Shown: positions 6,883-15,135 of the stretch, one piece after another
Layout of the letters: each line of letters begins with the position of its first letter
How positions within the stretch are numbered: position 1 is the stretch's first letter
Assembly (NCBI GenBank): GCA_050694275.1
Contig: JBOGXF010000032.1
Span: forward strand, 1 to 27,080
Length of the DNA: 27,080 nt
Direction: 5' to 3'
Origin: JBOGXF01 sp050694275
Lineage (GTDB): Bacteria > Actinomycetota > CADDZG01 > WHSQ01
The notes under the pieces: generated by a model
Databases searched by the model: none
Seen by the model: the letters and a program-made list of their open reading frames with translations, nothing else
What the model was told of the DNA's origin: nothing
Made by a program: the position numbers and the translations under genes

Positions 6883-7860
6883 CTACTCGAAGCTCAGAGA
6901 ATCGTTGTCCGCGCTCACCGGTGCGTGCGCCAGCTTCGGATCTTTGCGGTCGATTCGGTTGTGGATCAAAAGGAAGCCGGCAACCAGCAGGAGCAACGCA
7001 AGGGGGAACGCGAGCTTCTTTGCAACCTCGACCGAGACCTCTCCCACCCGGCCGAACAGGCCCGGTTGGAGGCCCTCTGACTCGGCCGCAAACGCCGCGT
7101 CCAGATGGCGACCGGAATCCGCGGGCATGCCCGAGGAGGAGCGAGCCTCGGCGAAGTTGGCGAAGGCCGGCGACTTCACCTCACCGGCAGATGAGGTCTT
7201 GTTCGCAGCTTCTTGGGCAGAGTCCTTCGGCCGGTCTTGGGTGAGCACCGGCTCCACGCGCTCAAAAATCTTCTCACCGGAATCGATCGGCCCGGTCGGG
7301 CTGTCGATGGACCCGATCGTCTCGATGGTCTTGCGGACGTCCTTGAGACCGTCGTCGACCGGCCCGGTCGGCTCCTCGAAAGTCGGTGGCTCGGGATTGA
7401 GGATCCCTCCTGCGTCCGGGACGTCCAATCCCTCGTCCTCTTCCAGGATCGGATCGGTCGTGTCCTCGATCGGATCGGTGATCGGGTCGGTCGTGTCCTC
7501 GATCGGATCGGTGACCGGGTCGGTTGTCTCCTCGATCGGATCGGTGACCGGGTCGGTTGTCTCCTCGATCGGGTCGGTGATGTCATCTCCGGTGTCACCC
7601 GGGCCGCCGGTGTCGGGGTTGTCGGGGACCCCCGGAATGTCGGTTTGACATGCGGGGTTGTCGTCGGGACAGACGGCCGGGACGGCCCCCGCGAACGGCG
7701 CGAGCCACAGAGCCGACATGAGCGCCAGAACGAGGGCGAAAGACGTGCCCGCGAGCTTCACCGAACGGCGGGCCGGCACGGCGCCGGCGAGGGCCATGAG
7801 CCCTGCGGTCAACACGACGCGGTGAGCGATCGGCTTGCGCCGCTCCCCGATACGCTCCAT
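6883..7860 (-). CDS. Exported membrane-tethered protein with acidic TTDPxTDPIE repeats
   Basis: A 325-residue protein of unknown function. The N-terminus has two hydrophobic stretches, one near residues 14-27 and one near 34-56 ending in FAGAVPA, which is probably the export signal. After a Cys-containing segment comes a Pro/Asp/Thr-rich stalk with about four tandem 11-residue units of the form DPIEETTDPVT, then an acidic/charged region. A C-terminal transmembrane helix (LAFPLALLLLVAGFLLI) is followed by a tail of about 27 residues. The start at 7860 is supported by GAGGAGG five bases upstream; the longer frame to 7917 lacks one. It converges on the fibronectin gene with 6 bases between stops and probably belongs to the same surface module. 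The stalk resembles spacer regions of cell-wall-spanning proteins. Confidence 0.8.
   Translation of the reverse strand: MERIGERRKPIAHRVVLTAGLMALAGAVPARRSVKLAGTSFALVLALMSALWLAPFAGAVPAVCPDDNPACQTDIPGVPDNPDTGGPGDTGDDITDPIEETTDPVTDPIEETTDPVTDPIEDTTDPITDPIEDTTDPILEEDEGLDVPDAGGILNPEPPTFEEPTGPVDDGLKDVRKTIETIGSIDSPTGPIDSGEKIFERVEPVLTQDRPKDSAQEAANKTSSAGEVKSPAFANFAEARSSSGMPADSGRHLDAAFAAESEGLQPGLFGRVGEVSVEVAKKLAFPLALLLLVAGFLLIHNRIDRKDPKLAHAPVSADNDSLSFE
7441..7583 (-). repeat. Tandem 33-nt coding repeats (about four units)
   Basis: Three full 33-nt units start at 7463, 7496 and 7529; partial units flank them at 7441-7462 and 7562-7583. Each unit begins TCCTCGATCGGATCGGTGA on the plus strand. The second and third units are identical or nearly so, suggesting recent unit duplication. 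They encode the acidic TTDP/TDPIE stalk of the minus-strand protein in frame, so unit number can change without a frameshift. Confidence 0.9.
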
Positions 7861-7962
7861 CAAGGCCTCCTCAAGCCCGTGCGGGCACGTGCGCCCGATG
7901 CTGGTATGTCCTTCCAATATCGGGCGAACGACCTGGCCCCTTTAGCTCGTCCCGGCCGTCGG

Positions 7963-7968
7963 TAGGCT
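7963..7968 (+). promoter_or_regulatory. Putative -10 hexamer for leaderless hydrolase-zwf-pgl transcript
   Basis: TAGGCT lies 6 nt before the GTG at 7975, with no ribosome binding site between. The same hexamer precedes the patatin gene at 886-891. The spacing fits transcription beginning at the start codon. Confidence 0.45.
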
Positions 7969-7974
7969 TGCTCG

Positions 7975-8781
7975 GTGGCCCACTTCACCTACGACGGTTT
8001 CAAGGTCGCCTACGAGCAGCGCGGGAGGCGGCAGGGTGCGGCGGAGCGGCCGGTCGTGCTCGTGCACGGCCTGCTTCTCCCGCGCCGCCACCACTACGGC
8101 CTCGCCGACGCCCTCGCGGAGGCGGGGAACCGGGTCGTCCTGATCGACTTGCTGGGACACGGCGAAAGCGACGGCCCGCCTCACGCGCGCTTCTACAGCA
8201 TGGAGCTGTTCGCTCGGCAGGTTGTAGCGCTCCTGGACCACCTCGACATCGAGGAGGCCGTGATCGGGGGAACCTCGCTGGGCGCCAATGTCGCCCTCGA
8301 GGCCGTCCACCACGCCCCGTCACGTGTCCGAGCCCTGTTCGTCGAGATGCCCGTGCTCGAGCGCGCGGCCCCGGCGGCGGGAGCTCTCTTCTTACCGCTC
8401 GTCATCGCGTACGCCGAGGTGTCGACCGCGTTTCAGTTCGTGAGTCGCGCGGCCGAGCGCATCCCGCGCGGTCTCTCGCTCTACAGCGATGTCCTGCTCG
8501 ACCTGCTCACTCGCGATCCGCTCACCTCGGCCGCTGTGCTCCATGGGCTACTGACCGGGCGGATCGCGCCTCACCCGAGTGACCGCGAGAAGATCGAGCA
8601 CCGAACTCTCATAATCGGTCACATGCGCGACATCCTGCATCCCTTCTCCGACGCAGAGACCCTCCATCGCGCCCTCCGCAACTCCGAGTTGGTGCAGGCA
8701 ACCTCGTTCTTCGAGCTTCGCTTTCCCCCGAACCGGCTGTCGGACCGGATCGCCCGGTTCCTCGACGAGGTGTGGTCGTGA
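7975..8781 (+). CDS. Alpha/beta hydrolase fold protein
   Basis: A 268-residue cytoplasmic alpha/beta hydrolase. PVVLVHGLLLPR gives the oxyanion-hole HG at 31-32, VVLIDLLGHGESDGP is the typical strand and loop, and GGTSLGAN holds the nucleophile Ser101. Asp219 in IIGHMRDILHP sits where the acid residue is expected. The usual catalytic His near the C-terminus is not seen: the last 35 residues contain none, and the closest His are 216, 222 and 231. It may therefore use another His or be catalytically altered. It starts with GTG at 7975, without a ribosome binding site, just after a -10-like hexamer. Its stop overlaps the zwf start (GTGA), tying it to the pentose phosphate genes. The substrate is unknown. 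Confidence 0.85.
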   Translation: MAHFTYDGFKVAYEQRGRRQGAAERPVVLVHGLLLPRRHHYGLADALAEAGNRVVLIDLLGHGESDGPPHARFYSMELFARQVVALLDHLDIEEAVIGGTSLGANVALEAVHHAPSRVRALFVEMPVLERAAPAAGALFLPLVIAYAEVSTAFQFVSRAAERIPRGLSLYSDVLLDLLTRDPLTSAAVLHGLLTGRIAPHPSDREKIEHRTLIIGHMRDILHPFSDAETLHRALRNSELVQATSFFELRFPPNRLSDRIARFLDEVWS

Positions 8782-10241
8782 AGCAGCGTCGCACTCCCGA
8801 TCCGTGCACGATCGTCGTCTTCGGAGCGTCGGGCGATCTCACGAGCAAGAAGCTCATGCCGGCTCTCCACAATCTGCGGATCGAGGGCCACATCCCCGAC
8901 GAAACCTCCATCGTCGGCTCTGCCCGCACGGAATGGACCGACGAAGAGTTCTGCAATGACGTTCGAGCCGATATCGAAGAGCACTCGCGTATCGAACCCA
9001 CGGACGAGTCGTGGGCCGAGTTTTCCAAGGGCGTCTATTACGTCGCGGGGGACGTGAACGACACCGAGTCCTTCACGCGCCTCGGCCGACGTCTCGAGGA
9101 GATCGATCGAGAACGCGGCACCGGCGGCAACCGTGTCTGGTATCTGGCGACGCTGCCGTCGCTGTTCGGGACCATTGCCGAGCAGATAGGCAAGTCCGGG
9201 CTGCTCGACACCGGGGGCTGGCACCGACTGGTGGTCGAGAAGCCGTTCGGCCAGGACCTCGCCTCGGCACGCGAGCTCAACGCGGTGATCAAGTCGCAAT
9301 TCGCCGAGGACCAGATCTTCCGCATCGACCATTTCCTCGGGAAAGAGACGGTCCAGAACCTGCTCGTTTTTCGGTTCGCCAACGCGATATTCGAGCCGGT
9401 TTGGAATCGTCGATACATCGACAACGTCCAGATCTCGACTTTGGAATCCTTCGGGATCGAAGAACGCGGCGCGTTCTACGAGCGCACCGGCGCGCTGCGC
9501 GACGTGGGGCAGAACCATCTGTTGCAGCTGCTGGCGCTCATCGCGATGGAGCCGCCGGCGGCCTGGGACGCGGCCGCGATCCGGGACGAGAAGAGGCAGG
9601 TTCTCCGCGCGATCAGGCGCTGGTCGGCGAGCGAGTGCTCGGAGATCGCCGTCAGAGGTCAGTACGAAGGCTACCGGGAGGAGAACAAGGTCGATCGCAA
9701 TTCCTCGACCGAGACCTTCTTTGCAATGAAACTGTTGATCGACAACTGGCGGTGGGCAGACGTGCCCTTCTATGTCAGAACCGGCAAGAGGCTCGCCACG
9801 ACCGCAACCGAGATCGCCATCACCTTCCAGCGCGTTCCGCATCTTCTGTTCAAAAAGACCGCGGTCGAGGAACTCGAACGCAACCAGATCCTGATCCGTA
9901 TCCAGCCCGATGAGGGGATCTCTCTCACCTTTGGCACCAAGATCCCCGGCCCCGACGTCAACGTGCGAACCGTCGACATGGAGTTCGACTACGAGGCGGG
10001 CTTCGGCTCGGGGACGCCGGAAGCGTACGAGAGACTCCTGCTCGACTGCATGCTCGGCGATCAGACGCTGTTCGCACGCTCCGACGAGATCGAGGAGTCG
10101 TGGGAGATCGTCGACCCCATCGTCGGCTACTGGGCCGAGGGCGGGCGCCCCGGCACCTACGCTCCCGGATCGTGGGGTCCCGCATCGGCCGACGAGCTCC
10201 TGCGGCGAGACGGTCGCCGCTGGAAAGACCCCTCGCGGTGA
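8778..10241 (+). CDS. zwf: Glucose-6-phosphate 1-dehydrogenase
   Basis: A 487-residue enzyme that oxidises glucose 6-phosphate to 6-phosphogluconolactone with NAD(P)+, the entry step of the oxidative pentose phosphate pathway. It has the nucleotide-binding motif FGASGDLTSKK (15-25), EKPFG (154-158) with the substrate-binding Lys, and the active-site signature RIDHFLGKE (182-190), including His185 and Lys189. Length is normal for bacterial G6PD. I chose the GTG at 8778, which overlaps the hydrolase stop as GTGA; another in-frame GTG at 8772 adds two residues. The stop in turn overlaps the pgl start, so three genes are translationally coupled. The usual actinobacterial opcA partner gene is not in this operon. 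Confidence 0.97.
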   Translation: MKQRRTPDPCTIVVFGASGDLTSKKLMPALHNLRIEGHIPDETSIVGSARTEWTDEEFCNDVRADIEEHSRIEPTDESWAEFSKGVYYVAGDVNDTESFTRLGRRLEEIDRERGTGGNRVWYLATLPSLFGTIAEQIGKSGLLDTGGWHRLVVEKPFGQDLASARELNAVIKSQFAEDQIFRIDHFLGKETVQNLLVFRFANAIFEPVWNRRYIDNVQISTLESFGIEERGAFYERTGALRDVGQNHLLQLLALIAMEPPAAWDAAAIRDEKRQVLRAIRRWSASECSEIAVRGQYEGYREENKVDRNSSTETFFAMKLLIDNWRWADVPFYVRTGKRLATTATEIAITFQRVPHLLFKKTAVEELERNQILIRIQPDEGISLTFGTKIPGPDVNVRTVDMEFDYEAGFGSGTPEAYERLLLDCMLGDQTLFARSDEIEESWEIVDPIVGYWAEGGRPGTYAPGSWGPASADELLRRDGRRWKDPSR

Positions 10242-10906
10242 GCTTCCGCGTCGAGGTCTTCGCGCCCGGCGAGTACGCAGAGCGGGCCGCGATCGCGATC
10301 GTGCGCGCGTTGCCGGCGAGAGGATCGGTGGTTATCACCGGGGGCAGTACCGCCGAGGTCGTCTACCCACAACTCGCCAAGGCCGACTCAGACTGGTCGG
10401 AGCTCGAGGTCTTCTTCTCCGACGAGCGCTGCGTCCCCCCGGACGACGACGCGAGCAACTACGGCATGGCGCGCCGGACTCTCCTGGACCACGTCGACGC
10501 TGCCGCCGTCCACCGCATGCGCGGAGAGGACCCACCGCTCAGGGCAGCCGATTCGTACCACGTCGAGCTCAGCGGGCGGGACATCGATCTGATGTTGCTG
10601 GGCATGGGGGCGGACAACCACATCTGCGGGATGTTCCCTCATTCCGAAGCGGTCAAGGTGACTTCGTCTCTGTGCACGCCCGTCGACCGTCCCGACGGGC
10701 TTAAAGGCCTGACCTTGACCTCGCCGGCGGTCACACGCGCCGAGAAGGTCCTCTTGCTGGTGACCGGAGACAACAAGGCCGACGCGGTTCGGCGCGCGGT
10801 CGAGGGCACCGAGGACCCGTTCGATTGCCCGGCCCGGATGCTCGCCAACCACCCCGACGCGACCTTCCTGCTCGACGAGGCCGCCGCATCGTCGCTCTCC
10901 CTCTAA
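10238..10906 (+). CDS. pgl: 6-phosphogluconolactonase
   Basis: A 222-residue member of the glucosamine-6-phosphate isomerase/6-phosphogluconolactonase family. It hydrolyses the lactone made by the preceding zwf product. TGGST (34-38) binds phosphate, and FFSDERCVPPDDDASNYGMA (59-78) is the family signature. LLGMGADNHICGMFP carries the likely catalytic His128; most relatives have D-G-H where this one has D-N-H. It starts with GTG at 10238, overlapping the zwf stop by 4 nt (GTGA). Pairing with zwf makes pgl far more likely than nagB. The stop at 10904-10906 is followed at once by a hairpin repeat. Confidence 0.93.
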   Translation: MSFRVEVFAPGEYAERAAIAIVRALPARGSVVITGGSTAEVVYPQLAKADSDWSELEVFFSDERCVPPDDDASNYGMARRTLLDHVDAAAVHRMRGEDPPLRAADSYHVELSGRDIDLMLLGMGADNHICGMFPHSEAVKVTSSLCTPVDRPDGLKGLTLTSPAVTRAEKVLLLVTGDNKADAVRRAVEGTEDPFDCPARMLANHPDATFLLDEAAASSLSL

Positions 10907-10908
10907 CC

Positions 10909-10959
10909 AGGGTTGCGCGTTTGACCACTCTCAGGGTCGTCAAATGCGCAACCTTGGGG
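10909..10959 (+). repeat. 51-nt hairpin repeat, copy A
   Basis: The left arm GGTTGCGCGTTTGAC pairs with the right arm GTCAAATGCGCAACC over 15 bp (one G-T pair), around a loop of about 18 nt. It starts three bases after the pgl stop. The same 51-nt element recurs at 18220-18270, with conserved arms and a different loop. No T run follows, so it is an atypical terminator or a REP-like dispersed repeat. Confidence 0.8.
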
Positions 10960-10972
10960 GTGTGGGTGGACT

Positions 10973-11010
10973 TTTACCGACGGGAAACGGCCACGAAACA
11001 CTACTGAAAC
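10973..11010 (+). promoter_or_regulatory. GlnR-type nitrogen regulator binding site
   Basis: Four half-sites recur every 11 bp: TTTAC (10973), GAAAC (10984), GAAAC (10995) and GAAAC (11006), each separated by 6 nt. This is the layout of the actinobacterial GlnR box (GTNAC-N6-GAAAC, repeated). It ends 51 bases before the amtB start, the expected target of nitrogen-starvation activation. The glnR gene is not in the window. Confidence 0.75.
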
Positions 11011-11061
11011 ACCGCTCCCATAGACCTTTCCCTCAAGGTCGGAACAACGGAAGGAGCGTGT

Positions 11062-12378
11062 ATGGATACGGGCGATACCGCCTTCATCCTCGTGGCGTCT
11101 GCCCTGGTCATGTTCATGACCCCGGGGCTCGCGATGTTCTACGGAGGGATGGTGAGGACCAAGAACGTTCTCGCCACCCTCATGCAGTCCGTCTTCGCGT
11201 TGGGGATCGTGTCGGTCCTGTGGGTGCTGATCGGCTACACCCTGGCGTTCGGGCCGGACCTCGGCGGGGTGATCGGGAAGCTCGACTTCGCCGGTTTCTC
11301 GGGCGTGGGGGCCGAACCGAACGCGGATCTCGCCGCGACCATCCCTCACGGGCTGTTCGCGACCTTTCAGATGATGTTCGCGATCATCACGCCGGCCCTG
11401 ATCACGGGAGCCTTCGCGGAGCGCATGAAGTTCTCGGGTTACGTCGCTTTCATCGCGCTATGGCTGCTGCTGGTCTACGCCCCCCTGGCTCACTGGGTGT
11501 GGGCGCCCGGTGGTTGGATCAGGGAGCTCGGCGCGCTCGACTTCGCCGGCGGCACGGTCGTGCACATCAACGCCGGTGTCGCGGCCCTCGCCGCAGTCCT
11601 GGTGATCGGGAAGCGCAAGGGGTTCGGTAAGGAAGCCATACTCCCCCACAATCTGACGCTCACCATCTTGGGCATGGGCATCCTGTGGTTCGGCTGGTTC
11701 GGCTTCAACGCGGGTAGCGCGCTGGGCGCGAACGGGCTCGCGGCAAGCGCTTTCGTGACGACCAATCTCGGCGCTGCGGCCGGAGCGGTCGGCTGGGCGC
11801 TGATGGATGCACGCAAGGAACGCAAGAGCACCACGCTCGGGGTCGCGTCCGGCGCGGTGTCGGGACTGGTCGCAATCACGCCGGCCGCGGGTTTCGTGAC
11901 GCCGATGGCGGCGGTCGCCATCGGACTGGTTGCAGGCATCGTGTGTGCGTGGGCGGTTGGGCTCAAGTTCCGACTCGGCTACGACGACTCGCTCGACGTG
12001 GTCGGCGTGCACATGGTCGGAGGTATCGTCGGCGCCCTGCTGACGGGAGTCTTCGCCACGCTGGCGATCAACGAAGGGGGCGCAGACGGACTCCTCGCCG
12101 GCGGCGGGCTTACCCTCCTCGGCAAGCAGGCTGTCGCAGTCGGCGCGACGCTGATCTTCTCCTTCGTGTTGAGCTTCGCGATCCTGAAGGTCATCGACGC
12201 CATCGTCGGTCTTCGCGTGACCGACTCCGACGAGCTCACCGGGCTCGACCTCTCGCAGCACTCCGAGGCGGGCTACGCGTTCGCCGAGGGGGGCAGCATC
12301 GCCCCACCCCCCACCGCCCCGACGGCCGCCGCTACGTCGCCGTCCGCGGTGCGCGTCCCTCAAGGAGGTGAGGCGTGA
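11062..12378 (+). CDS. amtB: Ammonium transporter (Amt/MEP/Rh family)
   Basis: A 438-residue membrane protein with about 11 transmembrane helices. The family landmarks are intact: MFYGGMVRTKN early, TFQMMFAIITPALITGAFAE with the Phe gate, APLAHWVW, and the pore twin histidines His168 in VVHINAG and His317 in VGVHMVGGI. It conducts ammonium/ammonia into the cell under nitrogen limitation. The cytoplasmic C-terminus ends in a Pro/Ala-rich extension (APPPTAPTAAAT) after the region where GlnK docks. The ATG at 11062 follows GGAAGGAGCGT. The stop overlaps the glnK start region (GTGATG), the classic amtB-glnK pair. A GlnR-like box upstream predicts induction when nitrogen is scarce. Confidence 0.96.
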   Translation: MDTGDTAFILVASALVMFMTPGLAMFYGGMVRTKNVLATLMQSVFALGIVSVLWVLIGYTLAFGPDLGGVIGKLDFAGFSGVGAEPNADLAATIPHGLFATFQMMFAIITPALITGAFAERMKFSGYVAFIALWLLLVYAPLAHWVWAPGGWIRELGALDFAGGTVVHINAGVAALAAVLVIGKRKGFGKEAILPHNLTLTILGMGILWFGWFGFNAGSALGANGLAASAFVTTNLGAAAGAVGWALMDARKERKSTTLGVASGAVSGLVAITPAAGFVTPMAAVAIGLVAGIVCAWAVGLKFRLGYDDSLDVVGVHMVGGIVGALLTGVFATLAINEGGADGLLAGGGLTLLGKQAVAVGATLIFSFVLSFAILKVIDAIVGLRVTDSDELTGLDLSQHSEAGYAFAEGGSIAPPPTAPTAAATSPSAVRVPQGGEA

Positions 12379-12716
12379 TGAAGCTGGTCGTGGCGGTGAT
12401 CAAACCTTTCAAGCTCGAGGAAGTGAAGGACGCGCTCGAAGGCATCGGAGTGCAAGGCATGACCGTCACGGAGGTGCGCGGATTCGGGCGGCAGCGCGGT
12501 CACACCGAGGTCTACCGGGGTGCGGAGTACCAGGTCGACTTCACACCTAAGACGCGCATCGAGATCGCGGTCGACGACGACCACGTGGATGAGATCGTCA
12601 AGACGATCGTGACCAGCGCACGAACCGATTCGATCGGAGACGGCAAGGTGTGGGTCGTTCCGACCGAGCAGGTCGTGCGCATCAGGACGGGAGAGAAAGG
12701 TCCGGACGCTCTCTAG
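12378..12716 (+). CDS. glnK: Nitrogen regulatory protein P-II
   Basis: A 112-residue PII signalling protein that senses ATP/ADP and 2-oxoglutarate and gates the adjacent ammonium transporter. MKLVVAVIKPFKLEEVKDAL is the family N-terminus. The T-loop RGHTEVYRGAEYQVDF contains Tyr51, the residue modified by GlnD (uridylylated in proteobacteria, adenylylated in studied actinobacteria), and KVWVVPTEQVVRIRTGE is the second signature. GTG at 12375 is one codon upstream in frame; ATG at 12378 makes Tyr51 fall on its canonical number. A strong AAGGAGG (12362-12368) sits inside the end of amtB. The glnD gene follows. Confidence 0.97.
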   Translation: MKLVVAVIKPFKLEEVKDALEGIGVQGMTVTEVRGFGRQRGHTEVYRGAEYQVDFTPKTRIEIAVDDDHVDEIVKTIVTSARTDSIGDGKVWVVPTEQVVRIRTGEKGPDAL

Positions 12717-12807
12717 CCTCAAGGAGGCGCAGCCGGTTCGTCTGCAGGACGGCGCCGGGGTCGCACGACAGCGCGCGGTCGATGTCGACCGCGCGCTGTC
12801 GGATCTC

Positions 12808-15135
12808 GTGGACCGTGGGTTCGGCCCCCTTCAGGGGGTCGCGCTCGTCGCGGTGGGAGGATACGGGCGGGGCGAGCTCTCCCCTCACTCGGACATCGAC
12901 CTGCTCGTTCTCGCCGCTCCCCGCCGGGAACCCGGCAAGCAGCAGCTCAGAGAGCTTCTTTATCCCCTGTGGGACGCAGGATTTCAGGTCGGCCATTCGA
13001 TCCGTTCGCCGAAGAGCGCCATCGAGCGCGCGCGGACCGACCTTCACACCGCCACCTCGCTCCTCGGTGCGCGCTTTGTCACCGGAGACCGCTCGGTATT
13101 CGAGGAGCTCCTCGACCGGCGCGAGCGATGGCTGAATCGAGACGGCAAGGCGCTCGTTCGCCGGATCGTTGAAGAGACGGCGCGCCGTCACCGAACGGCC
13201 GAACGAGCAGGCTGGTCGCTCGCTCCCGATCTGAAAGAGGATGTCGGCGGGCTGCGCGACGTGCACGTCATCCAATGGCTCGACGCATGTGCGCCCGGGT
13301 CGCCTTGGATATCGGAGGTCGAGCGTCCGACTGGGATCCTTCTCGCGACCCGCGAGGCCCTTCACGCCGAGGCAAAACGCAAAAGCGACCGCATCCGGAT
13401 GGATCTTCAACCCGTCGTGGCCGCTCGTCTGGAGATTCTCGGAGTGGACGCGACGGATCGCCTCATGGCAGAGGTTCACTCCGCCGCCCGTTCCATCGAG
13501 CACGCCGTCACGAATGCGATCCAGGGGGTCTCGACGATGGTACTCGGGGGGCCGCGTCGGTCGGGCGGGGTGAAGACGGTTGCAAACGGGGTCCGGATCG
13601 AGGACGGCGTGCTGACTCTCGAAACCTTCACGGGTGACCTGGCGCTCGCGCTGAGGTTGCTCGCAGCCAAATCATCCACGGGACGACCGGTTGACGGCCG
13701 TGCGCTGCGATGGTTGCGGGACGCTTTCGACATTCAACCGGTCGCGCGCTGGGATGACGACACGAGGGCCGCCTTTCTGGACCTGTTGCGAGGTCCGCAC
13801 GCGTCGGGCGCGCTGGAGCTCCTGGATCACGTTTCCGGCTGGCCCGTCCTGCTTCCCGAGTGGGGCGCGATCAGGGGGCTAGCGCAGCACGATCCGTATC
13901 ACCGCTACACCGTTGACGGTCATTCCTTCCTCGCGGTCGAAGAGATCGGAGGGGTTCTCAAAGAAGATCCCGACGCCCGGACTGCGGCCGACGAGGCCGG
14001 CGATCTCGGCCCCCTCTACGTCTCCGCTCTCTTGCACGACATCGGCAAGGGATCGGGGCAGGACCACAGCGTCGCCGGTGAGTCGCTGGCGCGCGCCGCG
14101 GCCGCGCGCATGGGATTGTCTGCCGCCGACACGGAAGACGTCGCCGCCCTGGTGAGATGGCACCTCTTGATTCCCGATACTGCAACGAGACGGGATCTCG
14201 ACGACGGAGCCGTTATCGCACACATCGCCGCGAGCCTCGGCGATGCACGCCGGCTGCGGCTTCTCTACGTGTTGAGCGCCGCCGATGCCAGAGCGACGGG
14301 TCCCGAGGCCTGGAGCGACTGGAAACGGGCACTGGTGCTCGAGCTCTATCGCAAGACGCTCGTCGCGCTCGAGACCGGTGAGATCCCGGCTCGCAACGAC
14401 GTGTCGCTTCGAGCGCGCGAGGTGGAAGCGTACGAGCCCAGTCTGGCCGGCCGGGCGGAGGAGGTTCTCGCGACCCTCCCGCCCTCCTATCTCGACTCCG
14501 TCTCGATTCCGGACATGGTCGACGAGATCAGACTGCTGGCGAACCCGCCGGCCCCCGGCCGGGTCAACTTCCGCGTGGACGAAGGGGGCGAGCCCGACCA
14601 CGCGGTGCTCACCGTCTGCGTCCCGGACCGACCCGGCACGCTCGCGCGCACGGCGGGAGTGCTCGCGCTCAACCGGATCCCAGTGCTCAGGGCCCAGGCG
14701 TACTCGACGTCGACCGGGCTCGCCCTCGAGCGCTTCGTCGTGCGTTCCGACAAGGAGATGCTGAAGGCCGTCGCCGACGATCTTTTGGCGGCGTACTCGG
14801 GCCGGCTCGCACTCGAGGCCCGCCTCGGCCGCAAGGTGCGCGACTACCGCCCTCGGGGCCCGATCCGCTGCACCGTCGAGGTGCTCCAGGACGTCTCGAC
14901 CCACTCGACCGTCGTGGAGGTCAGGGGGCCGGACGCGCTCGGCCTTCTGTACGCCATCGCCGCGGGCCTGAGCGATCTCGACCTCGACATCCACACGGCG
15001 AAGATCGACACCCTCGGGGCCCGGGTCGTGGACGTGTTCTACGTCCGCACCCTGTGGGGGTCCAAGCTCAACGACGAGCAGGCCCCCGAGGTCGAGGAGG
15101 CGATCACGCACCGGGTGGCGCAGCTCCTGGGCTGA
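12808..15135 (+). CDS. glnD: PII nucleotidyltransferase / bifunctional GlnD
   Basis: A protein of 775 residues from this start. It modifies and demodifies GlnK according to glutamine level. Domains in order: nucleotidyltransferase with GGYGRGELSPHSDIDLL (17-33; catalytic Asp29 and Asp31), the PII-uridylyltransferase linker, an HD hydrolase domain with LLHDIGKG (His410-Asp411), and two C-terminal ACT domains (from about 598 and 701) that sense glutamine. The GTG at 12808 has no ribosome binding site and leaves almost nothing before the catalytic core. The frame is open upstream and reads plausible helix (VARQRAVDVDRALSDL), and AAGGAGG lies at 12721-12727. The true start may be a CTG near 12742, since no ATG, GTG or TTG occurs upstream in frame. 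Confidence 0.95.
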   Translation: MDRGFGPLQGVALVAVGGYGRGELSPHSDIDLLVLAAPRREPGKQQLRELLYPLWDAGFQVGHSIRSPKSAIERARTDLHTATSLLGARFVTGDRSVFEELLDRRERWLNRDGKALVRRIVEETARRHRTAERAGWSLAPDLKEDVGGLRDVHVIQWLDACAPGSPWISEVERPTGILLATREALHAEAKRKSDRIRMDLQPVVAARLEILGVDATDRLMAEVHSAARSIEHAVTNAIQGVSTMVLGGPRRSGGVKTVANGVRIEDGVLTLETFTGDLALALRLLAAKSSTGRPVDGRALRWLRDAFDIQPVARWDDDTRAAFLDLLRGPHASGALELLDHVSGWPVLLPEWGAIRGLAQHDPYHRYTVDGHSFLAVEEIGGVLKEDPDARTAADEAGDLGPLYVSALLHDIGKGSGQDHSVAGESLARAAAARMGLSAADTEDVAALVRWHLLIPDTATRRDLDDGAVIAHIAASLGDARRLRLLYVLSAADARATGPEAWSDWKRALVLELYRKTLVALETGEIPARNDVSLRAREVEAYEPSLAGRAEEVLATLPPSYLDSVSIPDMVDEIRLLANPPAPGRVNFRVDEGGEPDHAVLTVCVPDRPGTLARTAGVLALNRIPVLRAQAYSTSTGLALERFVVRSDKEMLKAVADDLLAAYSGRLALEARLGRKVRDYRPRGPIRCTVEVLQDVSTHSTVVEVRGPDALGLLYAIAAGLSDLDLDIHTAKIDTLGARVVDVFYVRTLWGSKLNDEQAPEVEEAITHRVAQLLG

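Noticed and set aside
7441..7583. Possible CRISPR-like repeats
   Set aside because: Units are directly adjacent with no spacers and are in frame within a gene; they are protein-coding tandem repeats.
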